A stretch of DNA of 6,702 nt from Pseudomonas sp. (GCA_029240955.1 JARDZH010000105.1:1-6702), one strand, 5' to 3'. Shown: positions 1 to 6,636, numbered from the stretch's first letter. Program-made: numbers and translations. Notes: generated by a model from the sequence alone, not told the origin.

Positions 1-802
1 GGCGGGTTTCAACGAGCCGCCTTTGATCCCCATCCGCCAGTTGCTCAAAGTGCTACCGGACCGATTCATTGCGGCGCCCATCCAGCCGGCCATCGACGAC
101 CTGCACGCTATCTGGTCCGGAGCGCGCTGGCAGGCTTACGCCGTTGGCGTGCCGCCGGAGGACGAGGCTGCCGTCAGCGCAGCATCAGGCTTGGCGCCAG
201 GCGCTCCGCTCACCAAGCCGACATCGCTCAAGCCATTCCCACCGGAAAAACACTGGTCGACGGAGGCGGCTCAATCATCCGAAGACGCCGTGCTGGTGTT
301 CTGTCCGACAGCCGGGACATCCATCGCTGATGAAGCCACCTGGCGCATGCTCGGTCACCTTCTGCAAGGCCCGTTCTATCAGCGCCTGCGGGTCGAGCTG
401 CAGCTGGGTTACGCGGTGTTCAGCGGCGTGCGCCAGATCGACGGGCACACTGGCCTGCTGTTCGGCGTGCAATCTCCCGCGTGCAGCGCCGCTGATTTGC
501 TTGGCCATATCGAAGCGTTTCTGGAAAAGCTGCCAGCCTTGATCGAAGCAAGCGATGTCGCTCAGCAGCAGGTCGCGCTCGCGGCGCAGTTCGAGCCGGC
601 ACATCTGCCGAACGAACAACTGGCGGAACTGCTCTGGCAAGCACATTTGGCGGGACATGAAGCCGATTATCTGCAGCGCTTGCAACACGCGCTGGCTGAC
701 CTGAACCCGTCGACTCTGCTGGAAGCGGCGCATCGGCTGGCATCCGCGAAAGCCGGCTGGCTGATCCTGAGCAACAAGCCAGGATCGTTACCTGAACGGT
801 AA
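1..802 (+). CDS. pqqF: PqqF, M16-family zinc peptidase of PQQ synthesis, C-terminal part only
   Basis: The open frame enters from the left edge (first full codon at base 2) and ends at TAA 800-802, giving about 266 C-terminal residues. An in-frame TTG at 23 is not a real start, because the frame stays open upstream. The sequence GPFYQRLRVELQLGYAVFSG (bases 368-427), followed by LLFGVQSP, matches the C-terminal domains of pitrilysin/insulinase-like (M16) proteases, which help enclose the peptide substrate. The zinc-binding HxxEH motif lies in the N-terminal half, outside the window, so catalytic competence cannot be judged. Family knowledge: PqqF is thought to cut PqqA after crosslinking to release the Glu-Tyr unit; pseudomonad PqqF is roughly 750-800 residues. 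The position directly upstream of pqqA is typical for Pseudomonas. Many M16 proteins share this domain, so the name rests on motif plus context. Confidence 0.9.
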   Translation, partial: AGFNEPPLIPIRQLLKVLPDRFIAAPIQPAIDDLHAIWSGARWQAYAVGVPPEDEAAVSAASGLAPGAPLTKPTSLKPFPPEKHWSTEAAQSSEDAVLVFCPTAGTSIADEATWRMLGHLLQGPFYQRLRVELQLGYAVFSGVRQIDGHTGLLFGVQSPACSAADLLGHIEAFLEKLPALIEASDVAQQQVALAAQFEPAHLPNEQLAELLWQAHLAGHEADYLQRLQHALADLNPSTLLEAAHRLASAKAGWLILSNKPGSLPER

Positions 803-804
803 CG
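786..804. repeat. Inverted repeat spanning the pqqF stop codon
   Basis: CGTTACC (786-792) and GGTAACG (798-804) form a perfect 7-base-pair inverted repeat with a 5-base spacer. The stem can be lengthened by T785-G805 wobble and A784-T806. The right arm contains the pqqF TAA stop. The sequence after it is only TATTT, not a full T-run, so at best it is a weak terminator. It could also be a symmetric protein-binding site upstream of pqqA. Confidence 0.5.
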
Positions 805-938
805 GTATTTCATGAAATTTCTGGCACAACGAATTTGTTAAATTGAGTAACATAGCTCCCTAACCATCTGAACGTATTCCCCTGCGGGTGCACTAAGATG
901 ATGTCACCCACCGTAGCAATCGAATGAAGGAGTCTCCT
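803..938 (+). promoter_or_regulatory. pqqF-pqqA intergenic region, likely pqqA leader/promoter region
   Basis: This is the largest gap in the operon before its end and is locally AT-rich (803-860). It contains a perfect 12-base palindrome ATTTCATGAAAT (807-818), an interrupted repeat TGTTA-N7-TAACA (836-852), and a possible hairpin GGGTG (886-890)/CACCC (905-909). A -10-like TAAGAT occurs at 894-899, but no good -35 lies 16-18 bases upstream of it. TTGTTA (835-840) is -35-like but has no well-spaced -10. I therefore cannot place a promoter. In P. aeruginosa pqqF is reported to be transcribed separately from pqqABCDEH, which would require a promoter here; in other species the genes may be cotranscribed. 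Confidence 0.4.
927..938 (+). promoter_or_regulatory. Ribosome binding site of pqqA inside a small inverted repeat
   Basis: AAGGAG (927-932) lies 6 bases before the pqqA ATG and is the strongest Shine-Dalgarno sequence in the window, fitting high translation of a precursor peptide. It forms half of AGGAG-T-CTCCT (928-938), a symmetric repeat about T933. Confidence 0.85.
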
Positions 939-1013
939 ATGTCGTGGACTAAACCTGCTTACACTGATCTGCGTATCGGCTTCGAAGTCACCATGTACTT
1001 CGCTAGCCGTTGA
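939..1013 (+). CDS. pqqA: PqqA, PQQ precursor peptide (24 residues)
   Basis: ATG 939 to TGA 1011-1013 encodes [20 protein letters not shown] followed by FASR. The [18 protein letters not shown] core is the conserved PqqA signature. The ExxxY motif is intact: Glu16 and Tyr20 are the residues that become the carbon skeleton of PQQ. The peptide is ribosomally made, bound by PqqD and crosslinked Glu16-Tyr20 by PqqE, then cut out by peptidases. The start is set by a consensus ribosome binding site 6 bases upstream and by the usual 22-26 residue length. A terminator follows immediately, so the pqqA message is probably more abundant than the rest of the operon. Confidence 0.97.
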
Positions 1014-1028
1014 TTTCAACGCGCTGGA

Positions 1029-1054
1029 AAGCCTCGGTTCGCCGGGGCTTTTTT
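1029..1054 (+). terminator. Intrinsic terminator/attenuator between pqqA and pqqB
   Basis: AAGCCTCGG (1029-1037) and CCGGGGCTT (1042-1050) form a 9-base-pair stem with one T-G wobble, closed by a TTCG tetraloop (1038-1041) and followed by six T (1049-1054). It lies 15 bases after the pqqA stop and 52 bases before the pqqB start. Since pqqB-E and the peptidase have no obvious own promoter, it most likely terminates part of the transcripts and gives excess PqqA over the enzymes (inference). Confidence 0.85.
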
Positions 1055-1106
1055 ATTTGGTAACGCGGTCTTTTATTTTGCGCTCAGGTCACATCAGGAA
1101 ACTGAC

Positions 1107-2018
1107 ATGTACATCCAGATTCTAGGCTCCGCCGCCGGTGGCGGTTTCCCGCAGTGGAACTGCAACTGCGTCAACTGCGCGGGTTTTCGCGACGGCAGCC
1201 TGCGTGCTCAGGCGCGTACCCAATCCTCCATCGCGATCTCGGACGACGGGGTGAACTGGGTCCTGTGCAACGCTTCGCCGGATATCCGCGCCCAGTTGCA
1301 GAATTTCGCACCGATGCAGCCCGGCAGCGCGCTGCGGGACACCGGCATCAGCGCCATTGTGCTGATGGACAGCCAGATCGACCACACGACCGGCCTGCTC
1401 AGCCTGCGCGAGGGTTGCCCGCACCAGGTCTGGTGCACCGATATGGTCCATGAAGACCTGAGCACCGGCTTTCCACTGTTCGAAATGCTCAAGCACTGGA
1501 ACGGCGGCCTGAGCTGGAACCGCATCGAGCTGCAAGGCAGTTTCACCATTCCGGCCTGCCCGAACCTGCGCTTCACGCCCTTTCCACTGCGCAGCGCCGC
1601 GCCGCCCTACTCGCCGCACCGCTTCGATCCGCACCCGGGTGACAACATCGGCTTGATCGTTGAAGACCTGCGCACAGGCGGAAAACTGTTCTACGCACCG
1701 GGGCTCGGCCAGGTGGACGATGCACTGCGCGAAAAAATGCACGCGGCCGATTGCCTGCTGGTGGACGGCACGATGTGGGACGACGACGAAATGCAGCGCC
1801 GCGGCGTCGGCACGCGCACCGGTCGGGAAATGGGCCATCTGGCGCAGAACGGACCGGGCGGCATGCTCGAAGTACTCGAAGGTTTCCCTGAACAGCGCAA
1901 GGTGCTGATTCACATCAACAACACCAACCCGATCCTCGACGAAGACTCTGCCGAGCGCGCCGAGCTGGTTCGTCGCAACGTCGAAGTGGCATTCGACGGC
2001 ATGAGCATCGAGCTGTAG
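1107..2018 (+). CDS. pqqB: PqqB, metallo-beta-lactamase-fold oxygenase of PQQ synthesis
   Basis: The protein has 303 residues, the normal PqqB length. It begins [19 protein letters not shown], the family signature, with Cys19, Cys21 and Cys24 forming a CxCxxC cluster that supplies structural zinc ligands in the family. SQIDHTTGL at residues 89-97 (Asp92, His93) is the PqqB version of the metallo-beta-lactamase metal motif, and His269 in [10 protein letters not shown] is the other conserved candidate ligand. Family knowledge: PqqB was once considered a carrier, but biochemical work supports an iron-dependent hydroxylase acting on the tyrosine-derived ring before PqqC. It is cytoplasmic with no signal peptide. 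The start has AGGA at 1096-1099, 7 bases upstream. Expression probably depends on readthrough of the terminator after pqqA. Confidence 0.97.
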   Translation: MYIQILGSAAGGGFPQWNCNCVNCAGFRDGSLRAQARTQSSIAISDDGVNWVLCNASPDIRAQLQNFAPMQPGSALRDTGISAIVLMDSQIDHTTGLLSLREGCPHQVWCTDMVHEDLSTGFPLFEMLKHWNGGLSWNRIELQGSFTIPACPNLRFTPFPLRSAAPPYSPHRFDPHPGDNIGLIVEDLRTGGKLFYAPGLGQVDDALREKMHAADCLLVDGTMWDDDEMQRRGVGTRTGREMGHLAQNGPGGMLEVLEGFPEQRKVLIHINNTNPILDEDSAERAELVRRNVEVAFDGMSIEL

Positions 2019-2055
2019 CGATCAACCGGACCAGAATACGGAGCAAAGAACCGAC

Positions 2056-2811
2056 ATGAGCGAAGCCACTGCACTGTCCCCGGCCGAATTCGAAAAGGCC
2101 CTGCGCGCCAAGGGCGCTTACTACCACATTTACCACCCGTTCCATGTGGCGATGTATGAAGGCCGCGCGACCCGCGAACAGATTCAGGGCTGGGTCGCCA
2201 ACCGTTTCTACTATCAGGTGAACATCCCGCTCAAGGACGCCGCGATCCTCGCCAACTGCCCGGATCGCGAAGTGCGGCGCGAGTGGATTCAACGCCTGCT
2301 CGACCACGACGGCGCGCCCGGCGAAGACGGCGGAATCGAAGCCTGGCTGCGTCTGGGTCAGGCGGTCGGGCTCGATCCGGATCAGATGCGCTCGCAGGAA
2401 CTGGTTTTGCCGGGCGTGCGCTTCGCAGTCGACGCTTATGTGAACTTCGCCCGCCGCGCCAACTGGCAGGAAGCGGCAAGCAGCTCTCTGACCGAGCTGT
2501 TTGCGCCGCAGATCCATCAATCGCGCCTCGACAGCTGGCCCCAGCACTATCCGTGGATCGATCCAGCCGGCTACGAGTATTTCCGCACTCGTCTGGCGCA
2601 GGCGCGCCGCGATGTGGAACACGGGCTTACGATCACGCTCGCGCACTACACTACATACGAGAGCCAGCAGCGGATGCTGGAAATTCTGCAGTTCAAACTC
2701 GACATTCTGTGGAGCATGCTCGATGCCATGAGCATGGCTTACGAGCTGAACCGCCCGCCGTACCACAGCGTTACAGACCAACGGGTCTGGCATAAGGGGA
2801 TTGCCCTATGA
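2056..2811 (+). CDS. pqqC: PqqC, cofactorless pyrroloquinoline-quinone synthase
   Basis: The protein has 251 residues, the same length as the well-studied Klebsiella enzyme. PqqC catalyses the last step: ring closure and an eight-electron, O2-dependent oxidation of AHQQ to PQQ without metal or cofactor. The active-site residues known from that enzyme fall at the same numbers here: His24, Arg50, His84, His154, Tyr175 and Arg179. The all-helical TenA/haem-oxygenase-like fold fits the sequence (for example YYHIYHPFH at 22-30 and NRFYYQ at 49-54). The start is 37 bases after pqqB; the nearest Shine-Dalgarno-like sequence, GGAG at 2040-2043, is 12 bases upstream, a rather long spacing. The TGA overlaps the pqqD ATG (ATGA), so the two are translationally coupled. 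Confidence 0.98.
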   Translation: MSEATALSPAEFEKALRAKGAYYHIYHPFHVAMYEGRATREQIQGWVANRFYYQVNIPLKDAAILANCPDREVRREWIQRLLDHDGAPGEDGGIEAWLRLGQAVGLDPDQMRSQELVLPGVRFAVDAYVNFARRANWQEAASSSLTELFAPQIHQSRLDSWPQHYPWIDPAGYEYFRTRLAQARRDVEHGLTITLAHYTTYESQQRMLEILQFKLDILWSMLDAMSMAYELNRPPYHSVTDQRVWHKGIAL

Positions 2812-3086
2812 CTAAGTTCGATCGAAACCTCGTTCCCAGCTGGCGCCAAGGCTATCGCTTTCAGTTCGAGCCGGCGCAGAATGGCAATGTGCTGCTCTAT
2901 CCCGAAGGCATGATCAAACTCAACGACAGCGCCGGCTGGATTGGCGCTCTGATCGATGGCCAGCGCACGGTCGCGGCCATCATCGCAGAGCTGGAGCGCA
3001 AGTTTCCCAACGTTCCCGAGCTGGGAATCGATGTCGATGACTTCATGCGAGTCGCCCGCAAAGAGAACTGGATCGACCTTGACTGA
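2808..3086 (+). CDS. pqqD: PqqD, PqqA-binding peptide chaperone (RRE domain)
   Basis: The 92-residue protein matches Pqq[18 protein letters not shown] near the start, [23 protein letters not shown] in the middle (about residues 28-51) and an acidic/hydrophobic C-terminus. PqqD is the founding example of the RiPP recognition element, a small winged-helix-like domain that binds the precursor peptide PqqA and delivers it to PqqE. It is a separate protein here, not fused to PqqC or PqqE as in some other bacteria. The start overlaps the pqqC stop by 4 bases, and a purine run AAGGGG at 2794-2799 lies 8 bases upstream. pqqE begins one base after its stop. Confidence 0.97.
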   Translation: MTKFDRNLVPSWRQGYRFQFEPAQNGNVLLYPEGMIKLNDSAGWIGALIDGQRTVAAIIAELERKFPNVPELGIDVDDFMRVARKENWIDLD

Positions 3087-3087
3087 C

Positions 3088-4248
3088 ATGGCAATGGCAA
3101 CACCCAACCCGCTGATGCCGCCCAAGCCGGAAACCGGTTTGCCGTTGTGGCTGCTGGCCGAGCTGACTTATCGCTGCCCGCTGCAGTGTCCGTATTGCTC
3201 CAACCCGCTGGATTTCGCCAAACAGGGTCAGGAGCTGACGACCGAGCAGTGGTTCAAGGTGATGCAGGAAGCGCGGCAGATGGGGGCGGCGCAGATCGGC
3301 TTCTCCGGTGGCGAGCCGCTGGTGCGCCAGGATCTGGCGTTGCTGATCGCTGAAGCGCGCCGTCTGGGCTTTTACACCAACCTGATCACCTCCGGCATCG
3401 GCTTGACCGAGCAGAAGATCATCGACTTCAAGAAAGCGGGTCTGGACCACATCCAGATCAGCTTTCAGGCGAGCGACGAGCAGGTCAACAACATGCTCGC
3501 CGGCTCGAAAAAGGCCTTTGCTCAAAAGCTGGAAATGGCCCGCGCGGTGAAGAAGCACGGTTATCCGATGGTGCTCAATTTCGTGACCCATCGGCACAAC
3601 ATCGACCGGATCGACCGCATCATCGAGCTGTGCCTGGCGCTGGAAGCGGATTTTGTCGAGCTGGCGACCTGTCAGTTCTACGGCTGGGCGCATCTCAACC
3701 GGGTCGGGCTGCTGCCGACCAAAGATCAACTGGTCCGCGCCGAGGCGGTGACCAATGAGTATCGTGCCAAGCTTGCTGCCGAAGGTCGCGCGTGCAAGCT
3801 GATCTTCGTCACGCCCGATTATTACGAGGAACGCCCGAAAGGCTGCATGAACGGCTGGGGGAGCATTTTTCTCACCGTGACGCCGGACGGCACCGCCCTG
3901 CCCTGCCATGGTGCCCGGCAGTTGCCGATCCAGTTTCCGAACGTGCGCGATCACAGCATGCAGCACATCTGGTATGACTCGTTCGGCTTCAACCGTTTTC
4001 GCGGTTATGACTGGATGCCCGAGCCGTGCCGCTCGTGCGACGAGAAAGAGAAAGACTTTGGCGGCTGCCGCTGCCAGGCGTTCATGCTGACGGGCGATGC
4101 CGCCAATGCCGACCCGGTATGCAGCAAATCCCCACATCACGGAATGATCACTCAGGCGCGCGACGAAGCAGAAACAGCCACCCTAACTATCGAGCAGTTG
4201 GCCTTCCGCAATGACAGAAACTCACGCCTCATCGCAAAATCCTCCTGA
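3088..4248 (+). CDS. pqqE: PqqE, radical-SAM/SPASM enzyme crosslinking Glu and Tyr in PqqA
   Basis: PqqE starts PQQ synthesis by forming a carbon-carbon bond between Glu16 and Tyr20 of PqqA, using S-adenosylmethionine and PqqD. With the ATG at 3088 the protein has 386 residues, usual for the family. Cys30, Cys34 and Cys37 (RCPLQCPYC) bind the radical-SAM [4Fe-4S] cluster; GGEP at 74-77 is the SAM-binding motif. The C-terminal SPASM region carries Cys253, Cys273, Cys314, Cys317, Cys327, Cys329 and Cys345 for auxiliary clusters. The frame stays open upstream to 2956 inside pqqD, but that part is a shadow. The start is ambiguous: ATG 3088, ATG 3094 or a TTG at 3079 are possible and none has a good ribosome binding site, consistent with coupling to pqqD. 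The 3' end overlaps the next gene by 38 bases. Confidence 0.97.
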   Translation: MAMATPNPLMPPKPETGLPLWLLAELTYRCPLQCPYCSNPLDFAKQGQELTTEQWFKVMQEARQMGAAQIGFSGGEPLVRQDLALLIAEARRLGFYTNLITSGIGLTEQKIIDFKKAGLDHIQISFQASDEQVNNMLAGSKKAFAQKLEMARAVKKHGYPMVLNFVTHRHNIDRIDRIIELCLALEADFVELATCQFYGWAHLNRVGLLPTKDQLVRAEAVTNEYRAKLAAEGRACKLIFVTPDYYEERPKGCMNGWGSIFLTVTPDGTALPCHGARQLPIQFPNVRDHSMQHIWYDSFGFNRFRGYDWMPEPCRSCDEKEKDFGGCRCQAFMLTGDAANADPVCSKSPHHGMITQARDEAETATLTIEQLAFRNDRNSRLIAKSS

Positions 4249-6034
4249 GCCATTCACTGCGGCCCAAGCGGTCGCAGCCGGCGTCGACTTCGCCGAGCTG
4301 GATGTCAACTCTGCCGGCCTGTTCTGGAACGAATACCGGCCCGAGGACGGCGCTTGCCGGATCTGGCATTGGTACGCCGGGCATGTGCATTGCCTGACGC
4401 CGGATGGCTTCAGCGTGCGGAGCCGGGTTTATGAGTACGGCGGCGGCTCGTTCTGCCTGGCTGACGATGCGGTGGTGTTCGTCAATGAAGCCGATCAGCA
4501 GCTGTACCGACAGGCGCTGGACGGCAGCGCGCCGGTACAACTGACTCAGGGCGACATGCACTATGGCGGCGTATTCTTCACCAACGGTCAGATTCTCGCC
4601 GTGGAAGAAGACGGAAACACTCACCGACTGGTGGCGATAGCTCTGACGGACGGTGATCGCAGCGTGCTGGCCGAAGGTGCGGACTTCTACGCTTCACCAG
4701 TCGTGAGTGCGGATGGCGCTCGTCTGGCGTGGATTGAATGGCAGCGTCCGCATCAGCCGTGGACCCGCACTCGCTTGATGTGCGCTGAGCGTCAGGATGA
4801 TGGCCGGTGGTCGGCTGCGCGCTGCATCGCTGGAGACGAATCGGAAGAATCTCTGCAACAGCCACGCTTTGACGCACAGGGGCTGTTGTATTGTCTGACC
4901 GATCGCGGCGGATTCTGGCAACCGTGGGGCGAAACCGCTTCAGGCTTTTCGGCATTGCCGGCGGCAGCGGCGGACCACTCTTCCGCGCCGTGGCAACTGG
5001 GCAGCTGCACATGGCTGCCCGTGAGCGGCGGGTATCTCGCCACATGGTTCGAGAACGGCACGGGCGTGCTCGGGTTGCGCGACGCAGATGGCGTGATCGA
5101 AGACTACAGCACGGACTACAGCCGCTTCCGCAGTCTGGCGCTGGATGAAGCGTTCATCTATTGCATTGCTGCGTCGGCGGTCAGCACTTCAGCCGTTATC
5201 GCCATTTCGCGTACCGACCACAGTGTTCAAGTATTGGCTGGCGGCGGCGCGCCCTTACCGCCGGAACGCATCAGCCGCCCGCAACCTTTGCGCTACCCCA
5301 GCGGCGAAGGCGAAGCGCACGGCTACTTTTACCCGGCCATGAATACCGAAGAGAAGCCGCCACTGGTGGTGTTCATTCATGGCGGACCCACATCGGCCTG
5401 TTACCCGGTGCTGGACCCCCGCATTCAGTTCTGGACCCAGCGCGGCTTTGCCGTGGCTGACCTGAACTACCGTGGCAGCACCGGCTACGGACGCGCGTAT
5501 CGCCAGAGCCTGCATCTGAACTGGGGCGTCGTGGACGTCGAAGACGCCTGCGCGGTTGTCGCCCATCTCGCCGAGCGTGGGCTGATCGACAAGGACAAGG
5601 CATTCATTCGCGGTGGCAGTGCCGGCGGCTACACAACCTTATGTGTATTGGCATTCCAGGACGTATTCCGCGCCGGCGCGAGCCTGTACGGCGTCAGCGA
5701 CCCGATTGCGCTGGCGAAGGCGACGCACAAGTTCGAAGGGGATTATCTGGACTGGCTGATTGGCGATCCCGAGCGGGACGTCGAGCGCTATAAAGCCAGA
5801 ACGCCGTTGTTGCATGCCGACCGGATCAAAGTGCCGGTGGTGTTCTTTCAGGGGGAACTGGATGCCGTGGTCGTCCCTGAGCAGACACGCGCGATGCTTG
5901 ATGCATTGGTAAAGCGCGGCATCCCGGCCGAGGGGCATTTCTATCCCGAAGAACGTCACGGTTTCCGCAAGGCCAGCAACCAGGCCCATGCGCTGGACGC
6001 TGAATGGCGCTTTTACCGCGACGTTCTCAACTGA
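4211..6034 (+). CDS. pqqH: S9-family prolyl-oligopeptidase-like serine peptidase of the pqq operon (PqqH/PqqM)
   Basis: The protein has 607 residues: an N-terminal beta-propeller region (about 30-350, with repeated short strands such as LYRQALDG) and a C-terminal alpha/beta-hydrolase domain (about 360-607). The catalytic triad is visible: Ser470 in GGSAGGY, Asp551 in QGELDAVV and His583 in ERHGFR; HGGP at 390-393 is the oxyanion-hole motif. No signal peptide is seen, so it should be cytoplasmic. Genes of this type follow pqqE in Pseudomonas (named pqqH in P. aeruginosa; to my recollection pqqM in P. fluorescens B16). A role in trimming the crosslinked PqqA peptide is plausible but inferred. 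The start lies inside pqqE (38-base overlap, different frame) with a weak ribosome binding site; no other ATG/GTG start is evident near the conserved N-terminus. Confidence 0.9.
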   Translation: MTETHASSQNPPEPFTAAQAVAAGVDFAELDVNSAGLFWNEYRPEDGACRIWHWYAGHVHCLTPDGFSVRSRVYEYGGGSFCLADDAVVFVNEADQQLYRQALDGSAPVQLTQGDMHYGGVFFTNGQILAVEEDGNTHRLVAIALTDGDRSVLAEGADFYASPVVSADGARLAWIEWQRPHQPWTRTRLMCAERQDDGRWSAARCIAGDESEESLQQPRFDAQGLLYCLTDRGGFWQPWGETASGFSALPAAAADHSSAPWQLGSCTWLPVSGGYLATWFENGTGVLGLRDADGVIEDYSTDYSRFRSLALDEAFIYCIAASAVSTSAVIAISRTDHSVQVLAGGGAPLPPERISRPQPLRYPSGEGEAHGYFYPAMNTEEKPPLVVFIHGGPTSACYPVLDPRIQFWTQRGFAVADLNYRGSTGYGRAYRQSLHLNWGVVDVEDACAVVAHLAERGLIDKDKAFIRGGSAGGYTTLCVLAFQDVFRAGASLYGVSDPIALAKATHKFEGDYLDWLIGDPERDVERYKARTPLLHADRIKVPVVFFQGELDAVVVPEQTRAMLDALVKRGIPAEGHFYPEERHGFRKASNQAHALDAEWRFYRDVLN

Positions 6035-6041
6035 GTGCTCA

Positions 6042-6070
6042 CCGCGCACGGCGTTGGCAGCCGTGCGGGG
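6042..6070. terminator. GC-rich hairpin between convergent genes, possible bidirectional terminator
   Basis: CCGCGCACGGC (6042-6052) and GCCGTGCGGGG (6060-6070) form an 11-position stem with one G-G mismatch and a 7-base loop. It starts 7 bases after the peptidase stop and lies 18 bases from the 3' end of the convergent small gene. Neither side has a T-run, so termination here would be inefficient or Rho-assisted; it may instead protect 3' ends. Confidence 0.45.
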
Positions 6071-6087
6071 GCTTCAGGCGCTCTGCG

Positions 6088-6249
6088 TCATTTTCGTGTG
6101 ACGATGATGTAGACCGCGTGAATGATGCCCGGAATGTAGCCCAGCAGGGTCAGCAGGATGTTCAGCCAGAATGCGCCACCCAGGCCGACTTGCAGGAACA
6201 CACCCAGCGGAGGCAGCAGGATGGCGAAAATAATGCGAATGATGTCCAT
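6088..6249 (-). CDS. Pmp3/YqaE-family small hydrophobic membrane protein
   Basis: The minus-strand ATG at 6249 to TGA at 6088 encodes 53 residues beginning MDIIRIIFAILLPPLGVFLQ and ending HAVYIIVTRK. This is the UPF0057/Pmp3 pattern: two transmembrane helices (about residues 3-21 and 29-50), the conserved LLPPLGVFLQVG motif and the central FWLNILLTLLGYIPGIIHA motif. Family members in yeast, plants and bacteria (E. coli YqaE) affect membrane potential or stress tolerance; the molecular function is unclear. AGGAG at 6257-6261 (minus strand) lies 7 bases before the start. It is convergent with the pqq operon and probably unrelated to PQQ. A long hairpin abuts its ribosome binding site. Confidence 0.93.
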   Translation of the reverse strand: MDIIRIIFAILLPPLGVFLQVGLGGAFWLNILLTLLGYIPGIIHAVYIIVTRK

Positions 6250-6261
6250 GAGTAAGCTCCT

Positions 6262-6294
6262 GATTAGTGGCCTTCGAAGGCCAGACAGCTAATC
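6262..6294 (-). promoter_or_regulatory. Hairpin in the leader of the Pmp3-like gene, adjacent to its ribosome binding site
   Basis: A perfect 16-base palindrome TGGCCTTCGAAGGCCA (6268-6283) is enclosed by a second pair of arms, GATTAG (6262-6267) and CTAATC (6289-6294), with a 5-base bulge (6284-6288) on one side. On the minus strand it ends exactly where the AGGAG site (6257-6261) begins. In RNA the palindrome would form a stem with a small TTCG-type loop. It may control translation or mRNA stability, or be an operator. Confidence 0.6.
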
Positions 6295-6295
6295 G

Positions 6296-6316
6296 ACCCT
6301 GAGCGCGGATCAGGGT
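6296..6316. repeat. Small inverted repeat upstream of the Pmp3-like gene
   Basis: ACCCTGA (6296-6302) and TCAGGGT (6310-6316) form a perfect 7-base-pair stem with a 7-base loop. No T-run follows in either direction. It adjoins the leader hairpin at 6262-6294, so the leader may fold into two consecutive stems. A further tiny hairpin TAGCG-TTT-CGCTA lies at 6342-6354. Confidence 0.4.
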
Positions 6317-6429
6317 TCCGCTGGCTCTGGCACGGGGCCAGTAGCGTTTCGCTAGAAAACGAGGTTTTGGGCTGAGGCTTTGCTTACAGGATGTTTCGGA
6401 GGGGTGCAGCGGTGTACGCGTCTGCCTAA

Positions 6430-6457
6430 GTGGGAGGGAGCGTCAGCTCGCGACGGG
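6430..6457 (+). repeat. REP element 1, left arm of an inverted REP pair
   Basis: Begins GTGGGAGGGAGCGT and continues CAGCTCGCGACGGG, the pseudomonad REP pattern (GTGGGAG head, internal GAGC/GCTC stem, CGCGA tail). The internal stem is GAGC-GTCA-GCTC. It is the mirror partner of the element at 6534-6560. Confidence 0.8.
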
Positions 6458-6472
6458 CATGAAGCGATTTGC

Positions 6473-6497
6473 GTAGGAGCCAGCTTGCTGGCGAAGC
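6473..6497 (+). repeat. REP element 2, between the two arms
   Basis: GTAGGAGCCAGCTTGCTGGC followed by GAAGC. It is very close to the common Pseudomonas REP type GTAGGAGC...GGCGAAG, with a perfect stem GCCAGC (6479-6484)/GCTGGC (6487-6492) around TT. Confidence 0.85.
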
Positions 6498-6533
6498 AAT
6501 CTCAACGATATGCAGGCGATATGTCCAGAAGGG

Positions 6534-6560
6534 CCTCTCGCGAGCTACGCTCCCTCCCAC
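6534..6560 (-). repeat. REP element 3, right arm of the inverted REP pair
   Basis: The minus strand reads GTGGGAGGGAGCGT then AGCTCGCGA. It pairs with 6430-6453 over 23 bases, with only C6444 unpaired. The inverted arrangement with an element in between is typical of composite REP units (BIME-like). Confidence 0.8.
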
Positions 6561-6593
6561 GTTGAGCATGCAGCAATTGCGGTGTCTGCCACG

Positions 6594-6636
6594 GCCCTTC
6601 GCGAGCAAGGCGGATCGCCGCCCCGGTCGCTCCTAC
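6594..6636 (-). repeat. REP-like element 4 with an extended stem
   Basis: The minus strand begins GTAGGAGCGACC and ends TTGCTCGCGAAGGGC, so head and tail are REP-like. Between them a second hairpin GGCG (6609-6612)/CGCC (6616-6619) is inserted inside the outer GAGC/GCTC stem, making this element longer than its neighbours. Confidence 0.7.

Noticed and set aside
822..840. Possible sigma-54 promoter starting with TGGCAC at 822-827
   Set aside because: The -12 GC dinucleotide expected 12 bases after the GG is TT; TTGT occurs only with wrong spacing.
810..1019. 69-codon minus-strand open frame across the pqqF-pqqA gap and pqqA
   Set aside because: It is antisense to pqqA, whose ExxxY peptide and ribosome binding site are unmistakable; no supporting motif.
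1122..1913. 263-codon minus-strand open frame opposite pqqB
   Set aside because: It is a shadow of the high-GC pqqB frame. The + strand protein has all PqqB signatures, and the antisense product shows no recognisable motif.
1915..2793. 292-codon minus-strand open frame opposite pqqC
   Set aside because: It lies antisense to a perfectly conserved PqqC with intact active-site residues; low-complexity Arg/Ala-rich composition is typical of shadow frames.
2956..3087. Upstream extension of the pqqE frame inside pqqD
   Set aside because: The frame is open but the encoded Ser/Arg-rich stretch is unlike PqqE; pqqD occupies this region in another frame.
3043..4140. 365-codon minus-strand open frame opposite pqqE
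   Set aside because: It is antisense to the radical-SAM gene, with no own ribosome binding site or family motif; a codon-bias artefact.
6004..6255. 83-codon + strand open frame across the end of the operon
   Set aside because: It is the antisense shadow of the Pmp3-like gene and its downstream hairpin; Gln/Asn-rich product without family resemblance.
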